This document shows positions 25,401 through 37,163 of a DNA stretch of 64,000 nt, one piece after another (the stretch's first letter is position 1; the number at the start of each line of letters is the position of its first letter). Location: contig ML682059.1 of NCBI GenBank assembly GCA_007922195.1, positions 16,061,326 through 16,125,325 of the forward strand. The letters run 5' to 3'. Position numbers and translations under genes: made by a program. Origin of the DNA: Podocnemis expansa. Its lineage: Eukaryota; Chordata; Testudines; Podocnemididae. Below the pieces are notes generated by a model that was not told where the DNA came from, ran no database searches, and saw nothing but the letters and a program-made list of their open reading frames with translations.

Positions 25401-27499
25401 AGTGAATTATTTCTGAAGACTAATTTTTCACACTGTTCTTTGACTAAATCTAGCCTGTGCCTTTAGGCATCCTGGACTTGTATATAAGCTGCACCATTCC
25501 AAAAGTAACTATAGGAGATATCGTGCCTCAGAAACGTCTCTGGGAAGGGGAAAGGAAAGCTTCTTGCTGGAACAAGCCACCAGCAAATTATGTTACCTTT
25601 CATGTTTGTTCTAGCTGCACTGGCTAGCTTATTTATTGACTATGTCCCCACAACCTCCTCTAAGGAAGAATGAGCGTAAAAATCTGCAGAGCTCATGCAC
25701 AGACATCAAGGCACAAAGTCCAAGTAAAAGGCTAACCCTATGCGACTGATTCTGCCACCTTAGCTCACATGGTATAGTACAGTACTCTATGACTAGTCAT
25801 ATTATCTTCAAACCAGAACTGGGCCAGATATAAAAACTTTACAATCTTACCTTTCTCACAATATATCTCTTTACCTCCTGCAGACAATTTTGAATGCTAA
25901 TGAGTATGAAATACCATTGTAAATGGACTTTCATGGGCAACACTGGTATTTTTAGTATGTTGTTTGGCGACATAGGTCCAAATATATTAAAAGACGAACA
26001 GAAAGTTGTCACTCTTGGTCTTAGTCTTTTTGTTTTTTTAAGTGATAAAGCAAATGGTTATGTTTGGAATCTTCCTAACAATGAGCAGACTACTGCCATG
26101 TGAACAACCAAATGATTTTGGGGGTATAAATTATTAACGTGTGTGAACATGTTCCACTGCATATAACGAGAAATGGTATGATAAAATATAAACAAGTTTG
26201 TAGTTACTGAGCTGTAAACTAATCCATGTAATTTGGTCAGCATTAGGATGCATAATAATGAACAGTTATATATGACAAATAATGTGAAGAAGGAATGCAG
26301 AAACTATGATCTAATGAATGTCTGTGGGTTGAGTAGCCTTTTTTTTTTTACCCAACTTGGTTCTAATAAATTCTGCCCCTGTAATATGCATTCTCTGCTT
26401 GGTTAAAATCTCTTGAGGGAACCTCACTGTTGAACTAAGAAATGGAAATAACAGGTCCAAGTTCTGTAGACTCATTTCTGCCAAATACCACAACTATTTT
26501 GAAGACATTTGCCAAACCACTCATGAAAATTTCCATACAGGAAAAGGGGGATCTAGTAAGGTTGCAAATCACAAGGCAAGTATTCTTCATTTGATAGATT
26601 TAGTTTTCTGTGGTCTGTAAGTAGGAAATGAGTAGTTCAAAGTAGCCATGATGACTTAACTCTTCTTTGTGGCAATCAGATCACTGGCAGTCAAATATTT
26701 CCAGGAAGTCAACTCTAGTATACAAGGAAATTTCCTTAAAAACTACAGAAATCTGTCATTTATAAAACTTTAGCATTGCTTTTTTTGGGTGTAACAAAAT
26801 AGCAGATAATTATATCAATATCAAAGATGGTCATTATTTGTTACTAGTTTCTGGTGTTAAGTGTTGTCCATTTTCCAGTGAATACATTCAGTTCTTTACA
26901 CAACAGTTTTAAAACTATAATCAGAAAGTTGAAAACCAAAGTAACTAGTGGGAAAAGTGTTGTCACCAAACTAAATAAATTAGGAAGGTTTTTCTTAATT
27001 TTAACAAAGTGTTATGGTTATTTTTTATCTCAACAGTGATCTCAGTCTTCATTTACATATCTAGAGCAAATATCAGGAAACTTCTTAAAGAATAAACTCC
27101 TATATTTATATGTGTGTTTTGTTTCAGTTGATAGCAATTTGATGTAAAATTAATATGATCATAATTTTCGCCAGGGAACAACTTTGCTATTAGACATCCA
27201 CCTAGCAAATTCTTCATTGGAAAGTCCTCCTATCAAGATTGAATGCAAGAGAAAGTGCTCTTTTGAAAGTGAATGGTTTTTTTTAAGTCCACTTGTTGTG
27301 TGTTTCTCATGCAAGATTTAAGCAGTCAGTTTTATTATTGTTGATAACATTGGTTTTGGACTGATGCTTAGGAAAGGGTCTGAGTTGAACTTATGAGACA
27401 AATCCTGAGCAGAAGTCTCTGGTAGTACAAGAAAAGGCAGCAAAGAATGCAACTCACCACAATATTAATTGATAATCCATAATAATTATTGGTCACTAA
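25401..27499. other. Unannotated AT-rich DNA
   Basis: Nothing is recognised up to the TAA flanking the next MITE. Confidence 0.4.
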
Positions 27500-27889
27500 G
27501 GGTATGTCTACACTTGCAAGTTAGTTTGAATTAAGGAGGCTTAATTCAAACTAACTTAGTCCCTGTTTTCACTTCGTTTTCATTAGTTCGAGCTAAGGAA
27601 TTCCTTAATTTGAACTAAGGAAGGCTTGGTTTGAACTAGTAAAACATTCTGGTTAGTTCAGAATAAGCCCTTTGTTCTATTGTTATTTTGAACTAAGGAC
27701 AATTTAGCCGAGGATTAACCCTTAGTTCGACCTAAGGGCAGTTAGTTCAAATTAACTAACTAACATTAGTTTGAATTAGTACACTTTGTTAATTTGAACT
27801 AATAAGTTCAAATTTAGTTTGAACTAAACTTGAATATCTTAGTTCGAATTAACAAATCCAGACTAAATGTTCCTAGTGTAGACAAAGCC
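27500..27889. mobile_element. Harbinger-like MITE, TTAGTTTGAACTAA subtype (TSD TAA)
   Basis: Ends GGGTATGTCTACACTTG and CTAGTGTAGACAAAGCC, flanked by TAA at 27497-27499 and 27890-27892. The interior is a run of TTAGTTTGAATTAA-type palindromes, as in the 1140-1847 cluster. Confidence 0.92.
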
Positions 27890-28044
27890 TAAATGCCTTA
27901 CTTTCTGAAGCTGAATAACATTTTCTTATATGAGATAGAGAAAGTGGTGAGGTACTATCTTTTATTATACACTTACTGTTTGCCAGGACAGTATTTCTAC
28001 AGAAATATTTGTATCCATCAGTCACAAAAAAACACTAATAATAG

Positions 28045-28265
28045 TTTCCAAGGCCAGAAGAGAATGGTCTGATTATCTACCCACCCTCCTCTGTATTATA
28101 GGCCACATAACCTCCCTGGTATAATTGCTAGAGCATAGTTCTCTGAAAAAATATCCAAACATGCTTTAAAAAATATCTGCAATGGAGAATTTATCATGAC
28201 CCTTTGTAAATTGTTCCAATGTTTAATTACTCTCACCACTAAAAAATTATGCTCACTTCATGCAT
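28045..28265 (-). mobile_element. Old CR1 fragment
   Basis: GGCCAGAAGAGAATGGTCTG, AATGGAGAATTTATCATGAC and AAATTGTTCCAATGTTTAAT occur in the order known from the complement of sauropsid CR1 3' sequences. No coding part remains. Confidence 0.6.
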
Positions 28266-28327
28266 TGTGCATATTGCATAATATAGTAAATGTCTTCCCA
28301 TGCTATAACTATCTGTCTTCAAAGGGA

Positions 28328-28440
28328 AAGTTGTAGAGGGGTAGCCATGTTAGTCTAGTTCAGAAAAACAAACAAGGAGTCCTGTGGCACTTTTAAAGAC
28401 TAACAATTTAATTTAATTTATTTATTTAAGCTCATGCGGG
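28328..28440 (-). mobile_element. PLE 3' tail fragment
   Basis: GTAGCCATGTTAGTCTAGTT, AACAAGGAGTCCTGTGGCAC and AAAGACTAACAATTTA match the tail of the other PLE copies. It then runs into (AATTT)-rich sequence and AGCTCATGCGGGAG, where CR1 sequence begins. Confidence 0.8.
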
Positions 28441-29015
28441 AGGTAGAGGAGATGCCATCCACCCCAAAGGCTGGGCAGATCACAGCCACCTCACCTAAAA
28501 GGAAGCGTAGGGTTGTGGTGATTGGGGACTCACTCCTGAGAGGAACGGAGGCACCCATCTGTCGCCCTGACAAGGCCTCTAGAGAGGTATGCTGCCTGCC
28601 AGGTGCCCGTATCCATGATGTAACGAAGGGATTGACAAAAATCATCTGCCCCTCAGACTACTACCCCATGCTGCTTATCAATGTGGGTACCAATGATACT
28701 GCGAGAGGTGATCCTCAGCAGATCAAAGGTGACTTCAGGGCTCTGGGAGCGAGGGTGAAGGAGTTTGGAGCACAGGTGGTGTTCTCATCAATCCTTCCAG
28801 TCAAGGATAGAGGCCTGAGGAGAGAGAGATGTATCCTGGAGGTGAATGCCTGGCTGCGAAGATGTTGTCGTCAGGAAGGATTTGGCTTCCTTGACCATGG
28901 AGTCCTGTTTCAAGACAGAGGATTGATAGGCAGAGATGGCCTTCACCTGTCCAAGAAGGGGAAGAGCATATTTGGGCACCGACTGGCTGACCTAGTGAGG
29001 AGGGCTTTAAACTAG
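28434..29015 (+). CDS. CR1 ORF1 SGNH-esterase domain, intact 193-codon frame
   Basis: Conserved SGNH-hydrolase blocks are present in order: VVIGDSLL (nucleophile Ser33), PGA (Gly57), NVGTND (Asn87) and GRDGLHLS (Asp168, His171). The frame ends RRALN and then TAA. CR1-like LINEs are known to carry an esterase domain of this type in ORF1, thought to act on lipid esters; its role in transposition is unclear. The ATG used lies in or next to the PLE fragment, so the natural N-terminus (usually a longer ORF1 with a zinc-finger-like part) is missing. No stop or frameshift interrupts the catalytic core, unlike every other transposon gene here. It is probably a 5'-truncated copy, not a host gene. Confidence 0.8.
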   Translation: MREVEEMPSTPKAGQITATSPKRKRRVVVIGDSLLRGTEAPICRPDKASREVCCLPGARIHDVTKGLTKIICPSDYYPMLLINVGTNDTARGDPQQIKGDFRALGARVKEFGAQVVFSSILPVKDRGLRRERCILEVNAWLRRCCRQEGFGFLDHGVLFQDRGLIGRDGLHLSKKGKSIFGHRLADLVRRALN

Positions 29016-29318
29016 GTTCAACGGGGGAATTACAGTGGACAAAATGCTGGATAAGCATCAATAGTGCCCATAGTGCCAAGAAGGTTAATGTCATACTGGG
29101 CAGCGTTAATAAGAACACTGCCAGAAGAGCAAGGGAAGTGATTAGTCCCCTCTGTCAGCACTGGTGTGGCCACATATGGAGTACTGTGTCCAGTTTTGGG
29201 CCCCCCATTACAGAAAAGGTGTGGACAAATTGGGAAAGCCCAAGAGGAAGGCAATGAAAATGATTAGAAGTCTGTAGTACATGACTTATGAAGAGAGGAT
29301 GAGGGAATTGAGCTCATA

Positions 29319-30140
29319 GGCTGTCTTCACATAGGACTTTTGTTTCGAAACAACCTCGTTGTTTTGAAACAAAAAAAATATGTTCACACGATGCACAGTT
29401 GTTTCGAAACAAGGGGAAGCCCTTGTTTCGAAACAACTTAAACCTCGTTTCTGGGCGAAACAACGTTGTTTTGCAACCGTTGTTTTGAAACAACGCAGTG
29501 TGTACATGTTGTTTCACAACAAAGTGTTCCGAAACAACATTAGACCCTCAGCACCCTGGCCAGGGAACCCTTAGGACCCTGGCCAGGATGGTGAGGGCTG
29601 TCCCTCAGCCCCCGGTGGGGGGGGTNNNNNNNNNNNNNNNNNNNNNNNNNNNNNNNNNNNNNNNNNNNNNNNNNNNNNNNNNNNNNNNNNNNNNNNNNNN
29701 NNNNNNNNNNNNNNNNNNNNNNNNNNNNNNNNNNNNNNNNNNNNNNNNNNNNNNNNNNNNNNNNNNNNNNNNNNNNNNNNNNNNNNNNNNNNNNNNNNNN
29801 NNNNNNNNNNNNNNNNNNNNNNNNNNNNNNNNNNNNNNNNNNNNNNNNNNNNNNNNNNNNNNNNNNNNNNNNNNNNNNNNNNNNNNNNNNNNNNNNNNNN
29901 NNNNNNNNNNNNNNNNNNNNNNNNNNNNNNNNNNNNNNNNNNNNNNNNNNNNNNNNNNNNNNNNNNNNNNNNNNNNNNNNNNNNNNNNNNNNNNNNNNNN
30001 NNNNNNNNNNNNNNNNNNNNNNNNNTCGAATTAACATTTTGTTAATTCGAAATAAGATATTTCGAAATAAGGGGTTATTTCGAAATAAGTTGTTTCGACA
30101 CAACTTGTTTCAAAATAACTATGTGTGTGTGAATACAGCC
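29319..30140. mobile_element. PIF/Harbinger-type MITE containing an assembly gap (TSD ATA)
   Basis: Ends GGCTGTCTTCACATAGG and GTGTGAATACAGCC, flanked by ATA at 29316-29318 and 30141-30143. The arms are TTGTTTCGAAACAA and TTATTTCGAAATAA palindromes. The GC-rich core starts near 29550 with CACCCTGGCCAGGG and then runs into unresolved bases. Confidence 0.88.
29626..30025. other. Assembly gap (400 N)
   Basis: Unresolved bases inside the GC-rich core of a MITE. Confidence 1.
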
Positions 30141-30520
30141 ATATAGTCTACAGAAGAGAAGAGTGGAGGAGGAATCAACAGACACCTTCAACTACCTGAA
30201 GGAAGGTTTCAGGGAGGATGAAAATAGGCAGTTCTCAGTGGTAGTAGATGACAGATCAAGGAGAAATGGTCTCAAGTTGCAGTGGGGGAAGTCTAGGTTG
30301 GATATAACAAAAAACATTTTTTACTAGGAGGGTAGTGAGGTACTGGAATGGGTTACATAGGGAGGTGATGAAATCTCCATGCTTAGAGGGTTTAAAGCCT
30401 TGCTTTGATCACACGATGACTGGGATGATATATTTAGTGTTCATCTTCCTTTGAGCAGAAGGTTTGATTAAGTGCTCTCCTGATGTCCCTCTCTACATTA
30501 GTATTTTATGATTCTAAGGT

Positions 30521-30917
30521 GAAAGAGGAATAGTGTATTCCTGAGGCAGAATTCCTCCCCATACTTCTCTATGGTGGAGTGACTTTGTCTGAAGTAGGGC
30601 TGTTAGTATCATCATTCCATTTATGACTTGTATTACCATAATGGATAGAGTCCCCCATCCTGGACAAGGACATGCATAGAACAAAAAGATGAACCCTGCC
30701 TACCTTGCATAACTTAAATCATACTAAACAGTATTAAATAAATACATTTTAAAATTTACTTAGAAAACTTATGTACACGACAGTTAGCTTTTGCCAGATT
30801 TAAAGTTGTCCATGGAAATATATTTTTGGTGCTGTAAGTTTGCCTTAATATTATCATAACACTTTTATATGGGATTTCATCCCTTGGAATTGTTATTCCT
30901 TTTGAACTAATCTAGAC
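30521..30917. other. Unannotated DNA
   Basis: Nothing is recognised between the CR1 copy and the hAT element. Confidence 0.4.
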
Positions 30918-30937
30918 CAGTGGTTCTCAACTCATGC

Positions 30938-30995
30938 AAAAATAAATAAATAAATAAATAAACAAACAAACAAACAAACAAACAAACAAACAAAC
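30938..30995. repeat. (AAAT)n(AAAC)n microsatellite
   Basis: Tetramer repeats that switch from AAAT to AAAC at about 30961, directly next to the PLE tail. Confidence 0.95.
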
Positions 30996-31024
30996 CAAGG
31001 AGTCATCTGGCACTTAAAGACTAA

Positions 31025-31409
31025 AGCTATTTCCACACACACATCATTATTTCAAAATAAGTTAATTCAAATTAAGAAAATGTTAATTCAAATTAAGGGA
31101 AAGCCTGCTTTCGAAACAGCTGTTATTTCAAAATAAGGCCGTTTGGACATGTTGTTTCGAAACAGTTGTTTCAAAACAATGGTGTTATTTCGAAACAACA
31201 TGTCCAAACAACATTATTTCAAAATAACCATTTCAAAATAACAGCCGTTTTGAAATGAATGGGGTTTAAGCTGTTTTGAAATGACAGTTCTTATTTCGAA
31301 ATGACAGAGCCTGTCATTTCGAAATAAGAAAACATTGTGTGGACATTCAGTTTTTTATTTCAGAACAACCAGTGTTGTTTTGAAATAAAAGACTCGTGTG
31401 GACATACCC
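31025..31409. mobile_element. PIF/Harbinger-type MITE (TSD TAA)
   Basis: Ends AGCTATTTCCACACAC and CGTGTGGACATACCC (one or two terminal bases mutated), flanked by TAA at 31022-31024 and 31410-31412. The CTTAAAGACTAA / CAGATTTATT words of the PLE tail rejoin exactly when it is removed. The interior consists of TTATTTCGAAATAA palindromes. Confidence 0.92.
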
Positions 31410-31639
31410 TAACAGATTTATTTTTTGCATGAGCTTTAATGGGAGAAAATTCCACTTCGTCAGATGCTTTGAAAATGGGTGAACTTACAGAATGGAATGA
31501 AAATAAATGCAAATGTGTGTAAAACATAGGATCGGGTCATACAGTAACAGCAAATCAGAGCAATGGTTAGGTTCAAACCCTGGGAAGCCTGAAGTCATAT
31601 TACCTTTTGTAATGGGAAAAGAACCCATAGTCTCAATTC

Positions 31640-32272
31640 AATCCTGCTTTCACAGAATTTAATTTGCATATTAATTTGAGTTCAGCTGTTTCTCTTTGAA
31701 GTCTTGATGTCCCAGTCACATCTCTGATGCCAGTCATTAACAAATCATTTATCAAGTGATTAGAAAGATGGAAGTGCTCAGCAACTAGCTTTTTTGTTTT
31801 GTGATTTCTGATATCAGCTCTATGTTCATTTATTCTTTTGAGCAGGGGTCATCCTGTTTGTCCAATGTATAAGGTGTTGGGCCATTTCTGGCACAGGATG
31901 GCATAGGCCACATTAGCAGATGAGCAAGTAAATGAGCCTTTGATGGAGTAGCAGGCTTGATTAGGACCTATGATGTTATCTATTGTGCAGATATGTGGGC
32001 AGACTTGGCAGTGTGGTTTGTTGCAGGGGTGTGTGCCTGCTTTAATGTTTCTGTTGTTAGATCTGTAGTTGCTGGTAAGTATCTGTTTAAGATTGGGCAG
32101 CTGTCTGTAGGCAAGGAGAGGTCTGTCTCCCAAGGCTTGAGAGAGTGAGGGATCATCTTTTAGAATAGGCTGTAGATATTTAATTATCTGTTGCAGAGGC
32201 CTGACTTGAGGGTTGTATGTGGTGACTAGTGGTGTTCTGTTGTTTTCTTTCTTGGGCCTCTCCTCTAGTAGA
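31640..32272 (-). pseudogene. PLE zinc-linker and GIY-YIG endonuclease, copy C
   Basis: The minus-strand frame ending at 31849 shows the Cys/His-rich linker CNKPHCQVCPH followed by FTCSSANVAYAILC and the nuclease core NTLYIGQTG. A TGA then replaces the next residue. Downstream codons continue as HFHLSNHLINDLL, equivalent to HSINDLLIAV in copies A and B. The CCHH-type linker preceding GIY-YIG is characteristic of endonuclease-bearing PLEs. This is the best-preserved linker in the window; copy B retains only a degraded version. The copy is dead. Confidence 0.85.
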
Positions 32273-32884
32273 TGACTTCAGGGTACCTGTCTAGCAAATT
32301 GGGGGAGGAGCAAATGCAGAGTCCAAATTTGTCCCATGGGTGACTCCCCAGCCAGAGTCCCCCATGACTCTGTGGGTTAGATCACCCCCGCCCCAGCCTA
32401 TCTATGAACAGGAGCTGATGGATGTGTACCTGATCAGGCAGTCATAGCAGACAGAATGGAGAGGAATGATCTCCTTCTCACCCTTTCCCTCCCATGCACT
32501 CTTTGCAATGGGACTCTAATGTTCTCTGCATTGGTGATCCTCTCTGGACTGGACAGTGCCTCAGTGATTCACTCACACTATCCAGGGTTTATATGTTATG
32601 AGCACAGCTCCTGTTTGTCTCCCGTGACTCAAACACTGGCTCTCTCTGAGACACACACTTCCTTACTCTTTCACCTATGCACACTCATGCATTCTCAAAT
32701 ATATCCAATGTCACTCAGCCACACTTGGATAAACCTATGTGTTAACAACAACAACTACAACAAAGTTTTATATTAATAAAGAGATTGGCCTACTTTGGGG
32801 CTAGTTTTAAAGTGACTTCCAGTGATGTTAAGGGAGATAGGCTGCATATGCAGCCCACATTGGTCAACAGGTTGAGAACCACTG

Positions 32885-35265
32885 CTTTAGATAAATGCAA
32901 GACAAGATGGGCATTTTGGATCTTTGAAAAATACTGAGAAGTTAAACAGATAGGATCTGGAATGGCAAAAACAATACCATATGTAAACGTTTTAACTAGA
33001 AATTTATTTCAAACAATTATAATTTACAGATGCTAGTCTAAATGAGTACTCAAGATATTCTTTTCTTTTAGATGCATAAATAACAACCCCCCACATGACC
33101 ATTATTAAATTTACTAATTGTCTCTATTGTAGTTATTGATTTTAGCAGTGTACGTATCTGGCACAATGTCAGAAATGAAAAATCATTTAAAAAGACGTTT
33201 TCTGTTCAATTCCTTCAAAAGTAAGTTAATATGGTATTTCAAATGCCACAGTTTAGATGGAACAGAACTTCTAAACTCATTCAGCCAACAATAACTGAGT
33301 AATTTATGAATTATTTGAAAAAATCCAAACAGAAAACAGTTGATTTGGGAAATGTTAGGTTCGTTATTTTGTTATAATTTATTTTGATAGTTATATTTGT
33401 TTGTTGTTTAATGTATAAAGCTTACAGATACATAAAATTATGATGGAAAGGACTTCCGTAGTTATCTTTTATTCATCTTCCTGCCAAAGAGGAAAGCATT
33501 GGTCCCTGAGTGGGATAGAAAACTAATCAAAGTTATTTGTTGTTCTATGTTATTGTAGAACAGCATTGAATGACCTTTAAAAAATTTAGATTAGATTTAA
33601 TGTAAAGAATGACTTTTCAACCATGATGCAATACACTTGTGGGGGTTTTTAAACAGTTTTACAAGAATAAACAAGAAATAAACATTTCACAATAAATAAA
33701 ATCCTGGATTGCTACACCATTTTTGCAACATATCTCCATAGTGATCTCACCTATGTTACACTTAAAGTTCTAAATCAGTCTTTATGTAAGCAATAAAATT
33801 CTCCCATAGAACATAGAATAACACAAATATAGAATAACACTTATAAGCCAAATGCTTATGTGACACAATTTCCACAATATCAACTTAACAGACTTTCAGA
33901 GATGAAACTTATCCACTCTTGCAATTTTTCAGAATTAATTTAATTTGTCCATCCAAGGATAATTGCAAGCCATTTTTAAAGGAGTTTGTACTCTGGTCTA
34001 TTGATGAGCAAACATTGGTTTGACTCGAAATATAAATACACCTTTAACTTGGAATTTGAACTATTACACTGTATAAAGGAAATTTAAACCATGCTCCTCA
34101 GTGAAGCACTTGGACTTTCTCTTTGTTTCTTTGTTTGATTTATCTAATGCTTTTGTATTGATTATGGCTATTATTGAATGTGTGTATTGTATTTATTAAT
34201 TATAATTAAGTCATCCCCCACATTTTCCCAGGTCTTGCTCCCCCACATTATTCCCATAACCCCCCAAAAAACCCAAAACCGACCAGAGCACTAGGAAAAC
34301 TTTGGGCAGAGCCTGCCTTAATTTCCAATCATCTTTTCATAAGTAGTACAGCCAAGCTCTTGCATGCCCCCTAGCATTGAACGCCATTGACTTCAACAAG
34401 CACTCTACAGACTCACCTCTACAGAAACCAATAGTACCACTCCTACTGACTTCAGTGTATGCAGGACTGAGTCCATGTAAAGTTATTAGGATCACAGCTA
34501 CATTTAACACTTCACTAAGGGAGTGACTTTACATTGTCAGTAAATCAGTTTAATCATACATTGCCATATGATTTAACACTTGAAAAACAAAAAAAAAGGG
34601 GGGGGGGTGTTATAAGGGAAAACTAAGGAGCTTCAACATATTCTTATCAGTGAAGAGAACTTTTCGTGCTGTGGTATTTCAAGGATAGCATATATGGCTG
34701 AAAGCAGTGATCGGATTACTCCATTTTCAGTGTCCCAGTTAGAAAGCCTCATTACTGAAAGTGTGAATTGGATTCCAGGGGCGCGTGGGATGGGGGAAGC
34801 TAGAGAAACCTGCCTGTTAGTTTACTTCAAAGGTGAAAAACAGTTGCTTTCAGGTGGTGTCTTCTGAGGAAGCAGTCTCCAACAAAGTGATTTTTTCATG
34901 CTTGAGCATGTCTTTTTTATAATAGTTTTGCATGGAACACAGTTTCAACATCTAATGTTATATATCAATAGTTAAATAGGTGGCTGTGGAAATATAACCA
35001 CTCACTCATCAGGAAAGCTGTGGATTCCATTTCCTCAGAAATTATCATCAGAAAATGTCTCTGGAGTTTTTTTTGTTCGTTTGTTTGTTTGTTTGTTAGG
35101 AATTAGGGGCAGTGCTCTACAGTCAAGTAAGTGGGGAAAGTATTTACATTTGTTTTTGAATTATTCTGTATTTTATTGTGAATGTACTCCTTAAGAAAAG
35201 TGATGGATTCACAGTCCTGGTAATACAAGTCCTACCCTAAAGGGAGTCCTGCTTGAAGCAACAGA
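32885..35265. other. Unannotated AT-rich DNA
   Basis: Contains a (GTTT)n tract (35066-35098), an A-then-G run near 34588-34607, and the decayed old-repeat words CATTGACTTCAA and CTGACTTCAGTG near 34385-34455. No gene is recognised. Confidence 0.4.
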
Positions 35266-35726
35266 ACTGCTAGAGAGAGTTCAGAGGAGGGCAACCAAAA
35301 TGATTAAAGGGCTAGAGCACAAGATGAGGAAAGACTGAAAGCATTAGGCTTATTTAGTCTGCAGAAGAGAAGATTGAGGGGGGATTTGATAGCAACCTTC
35401 AACTACTTGAAGGGATGCTCTAAGGAAGATGGAGCTCGACTGTTCTCGGTGGTAACAGAGGACAGAACAAGGAGCAATGGTCTCAAGTTCCAGTTAGGGA
35501 GGTCGAGGCTGGATATTAGAAAAAAACTTTTTTACTAGGAGAGTGGTGAAGCCTTGGAATGAGCTGCCGACGGAGGTGGTGAAATCTCCATCTTTGGAGA
35601 TGTTTAAGGCCCAGCTGGACAAAACCCTGACTGGGATGGTTTAAGTGGGAGTGGTCCTGCCTCTGGCAGGGGGTTGGACTAGATGACCTATGAGGTCCCT
35701 TCCAACCCTATGATTCTATGAATAGT
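35266..35726 (+). mobile_element. CR1 LINE 3' end, 5'-truncated
   Basis: Contiguous CR1 3' sequence: GAGAGAGTTCAGAGGAGGGC, TTTAGTCTGCAGAAGAGAAG, AGCAATGGTCTCAAGTTCCA, GGGTTGGACTAGATGACCTA, and the terminal CCAACCCTATGATTCTATGA. The typical octamer end is intact. It corresponds to the 3' part of the copy at 28441-30520. Confidence 0.95.
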
Positions 35727-36373
35727 TCAGCCATTAGGTCCATTTAAGACTCCCCACTTAGAAATCCAAAACTGGTCTAAATTAACATTCATTTTTGATC
35801 CGCCTATTCATAACAGAATTAATCAAATAACTTATACTGCCACTAGATTCCAGTCATCATTGATCCATCCTTGAACTGAACGGTGAACCAAAGAGTTGAA
35901 GAGTTTATATTTGCAATCCTGCACATCATCCAGTCCATTTTATTCACTACTTTAGTAATCCCAATGACAAACCAGGACATATAGTAAAGGAAATGCCCTC
36001 ATTTTTCCTGTTTTTTTTTCCCTCCCAAAATATCAGTGGGACCTACGATGGATTTTTTTTTGTTGTTGTTGTTTTTAACATTAGAAACTATTTAAAAGCA
36101 GAGTAAGTACTTGTGATCCTGCCAGCCTGGGGTAGCCACCTAGAAATGCCAAGATCATGGCTGGCTGCAAAAACTCAAGCAGATTCTCCCAGTATTGCTG
36201 AGTGACTTGAAGTCATACTTCCCCCACGAGCACAAACAATGTATGTAAAATTTCACATAGTATTCCTTATTTGACGATGCATAATATATTTTAAATAAGG
36301 TATATCTTTATTAGACCTAGTGGCTGATTGGGAACCAGTGACTGAGATGCAGTAAAGAAGGCTGCTTATATTT

Positions 36374-36407
<34 letters not shown>

Positions 36408-37163
36408 GCTAAACTTGTATGTTTCTTTAATCTGGTCCAGCCCTCTTGTATATGTTAGGTATGTCTTGCATGCTTATAGAAAGAACAAGATTGATTTTTT
36501 TCAGGATGTATAATTTTAGTACTGTATTGACTTTACTTTGCAATGAAAAGATTAGTAAATGCAATTAAAGCTAATTTTGATATAGTTTTTCATAGTTCCT
36601 CCTTGTCAGTAATGGCATCTTGAAGATAACTCTTGGTGGTCTGCTTCAGTGGCAATGACTATCATACTAGTAAATTCAAGTTGTGAGGTAGAACTTTTCA
36701 CAGATTCCTCATCCATTATAGAATATTTTTTCAAAATATAGAGCACTTTGAAAGTCAAACAAAGCAGAAGTAGGGTTTAGTGAACTGCAGTGCTGAGTAC
36801 ATAATGGTTTATTTTTCTGGTGAAAAAATAAACTATTACTTTGACTAATAACTCTTGTGGAATGTGGGCAGAAATTACCATTACATATTCCCTGCCAAAA
36901 GAAATGACTATCACAATAGTCTTAAAGTGCACACAAAAAAAGACTTCAGTTTACTAGTGCTCAAATAGATTTTAGGCCTGGCATGTGTCATTATTGTAAA
37001 TCTTTCAAACATTCAAATCACAGGAGAACTGGTTTCATTTCTTTTCCACAAAATGTTATTAAATACTCCCAAAACTTTGGCCTTGATCCAGAGAAGATTC
37101 ATAACTCTTACTGAGTTCAGTGGGAGATGCAGGTGCTCGCTACTTTTCTGGCTCAAACACTTA
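35727..37163. other. Unannotated AT-rich DNA
   Basis: Holds the (TA)n tract at 36375-36407 and old-repeat words near 37080-37140 (GGCCTTGATCCAGAG, GAGTTCAGTGGGAGATGCAG). No gene is recognised. Confidence 0.4.
36375..36407. repeat. (GT)n(AT)n microsatellite
   Basis: A short GT run followed by about thirteen AT units. Confidence 0.95.

Larger units (their letters stand above)
28441..30520 (+). mobile_element. CR1 LINE, internally deleted, split by a MITE
   Basis: The ORF1 esterase is followed within about 75 bases by the C-terminal end of the ORF2 reading frame (MEYCVQFWAPHYRKG, near 29178-29222), then the CR1 3' region: AACTACCTGAAGGAAGG, AATGGTCTCAAGTTGCAGTG and GGAGGTGATGAAATCTCCAT. The endonuclease and most of the reverse transcriptase are absent. 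The MITE at 29319-30140 separates the two 3' parts; GCTCATA before it and ATATAGTCTACAG after it rejoin to the CR1 sequence. The end near 30520 (TTTTATGATTCT) resembles the CR1 terminal octamer repeat. Confidence 0.8.
31000..32272 (-). mobile_element. Penelope-like element, copy C
   Basis: On the minus strand the copy reads from the linker and GIY-YIG region into the usual tail (complement of AAGGAGTCATCTGGCACTTA near 30998). The tail is split by the MITE at 31025-31409. The 5' end is truncated near 32272, so no reverse transcriptase is present. Confidence 0.85.
30918..32884. mobile_element. hAT element enclosing a PLE and a MITE
   Basis: Left end CAGTGGTTCTCAACTCATGC, right end GGTTGAGAACCACTG. 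The flanking octamers ATCTAGAC (30910-30917) and CTTTAGAT (32885-32892) match at five of eight positions, with two of the three differences being transitions. The hAT's own sequence is the first 20 bases and about 32273-32884. No transposase is visible, so it is non-autonomous. Confidence 0.65.

Noticed and set aside
28434..29015. Host lipase/esterase gene
   Set aside because: The SGNH blocks and the directly following CR1 ORF2/3' UTR sequence point to CR1 ORF1, not a cellular gene.
29498..30103. Frames of 178 and 187 codons
   Set aside because: They are mostly unresolved bases in an assembly gap.
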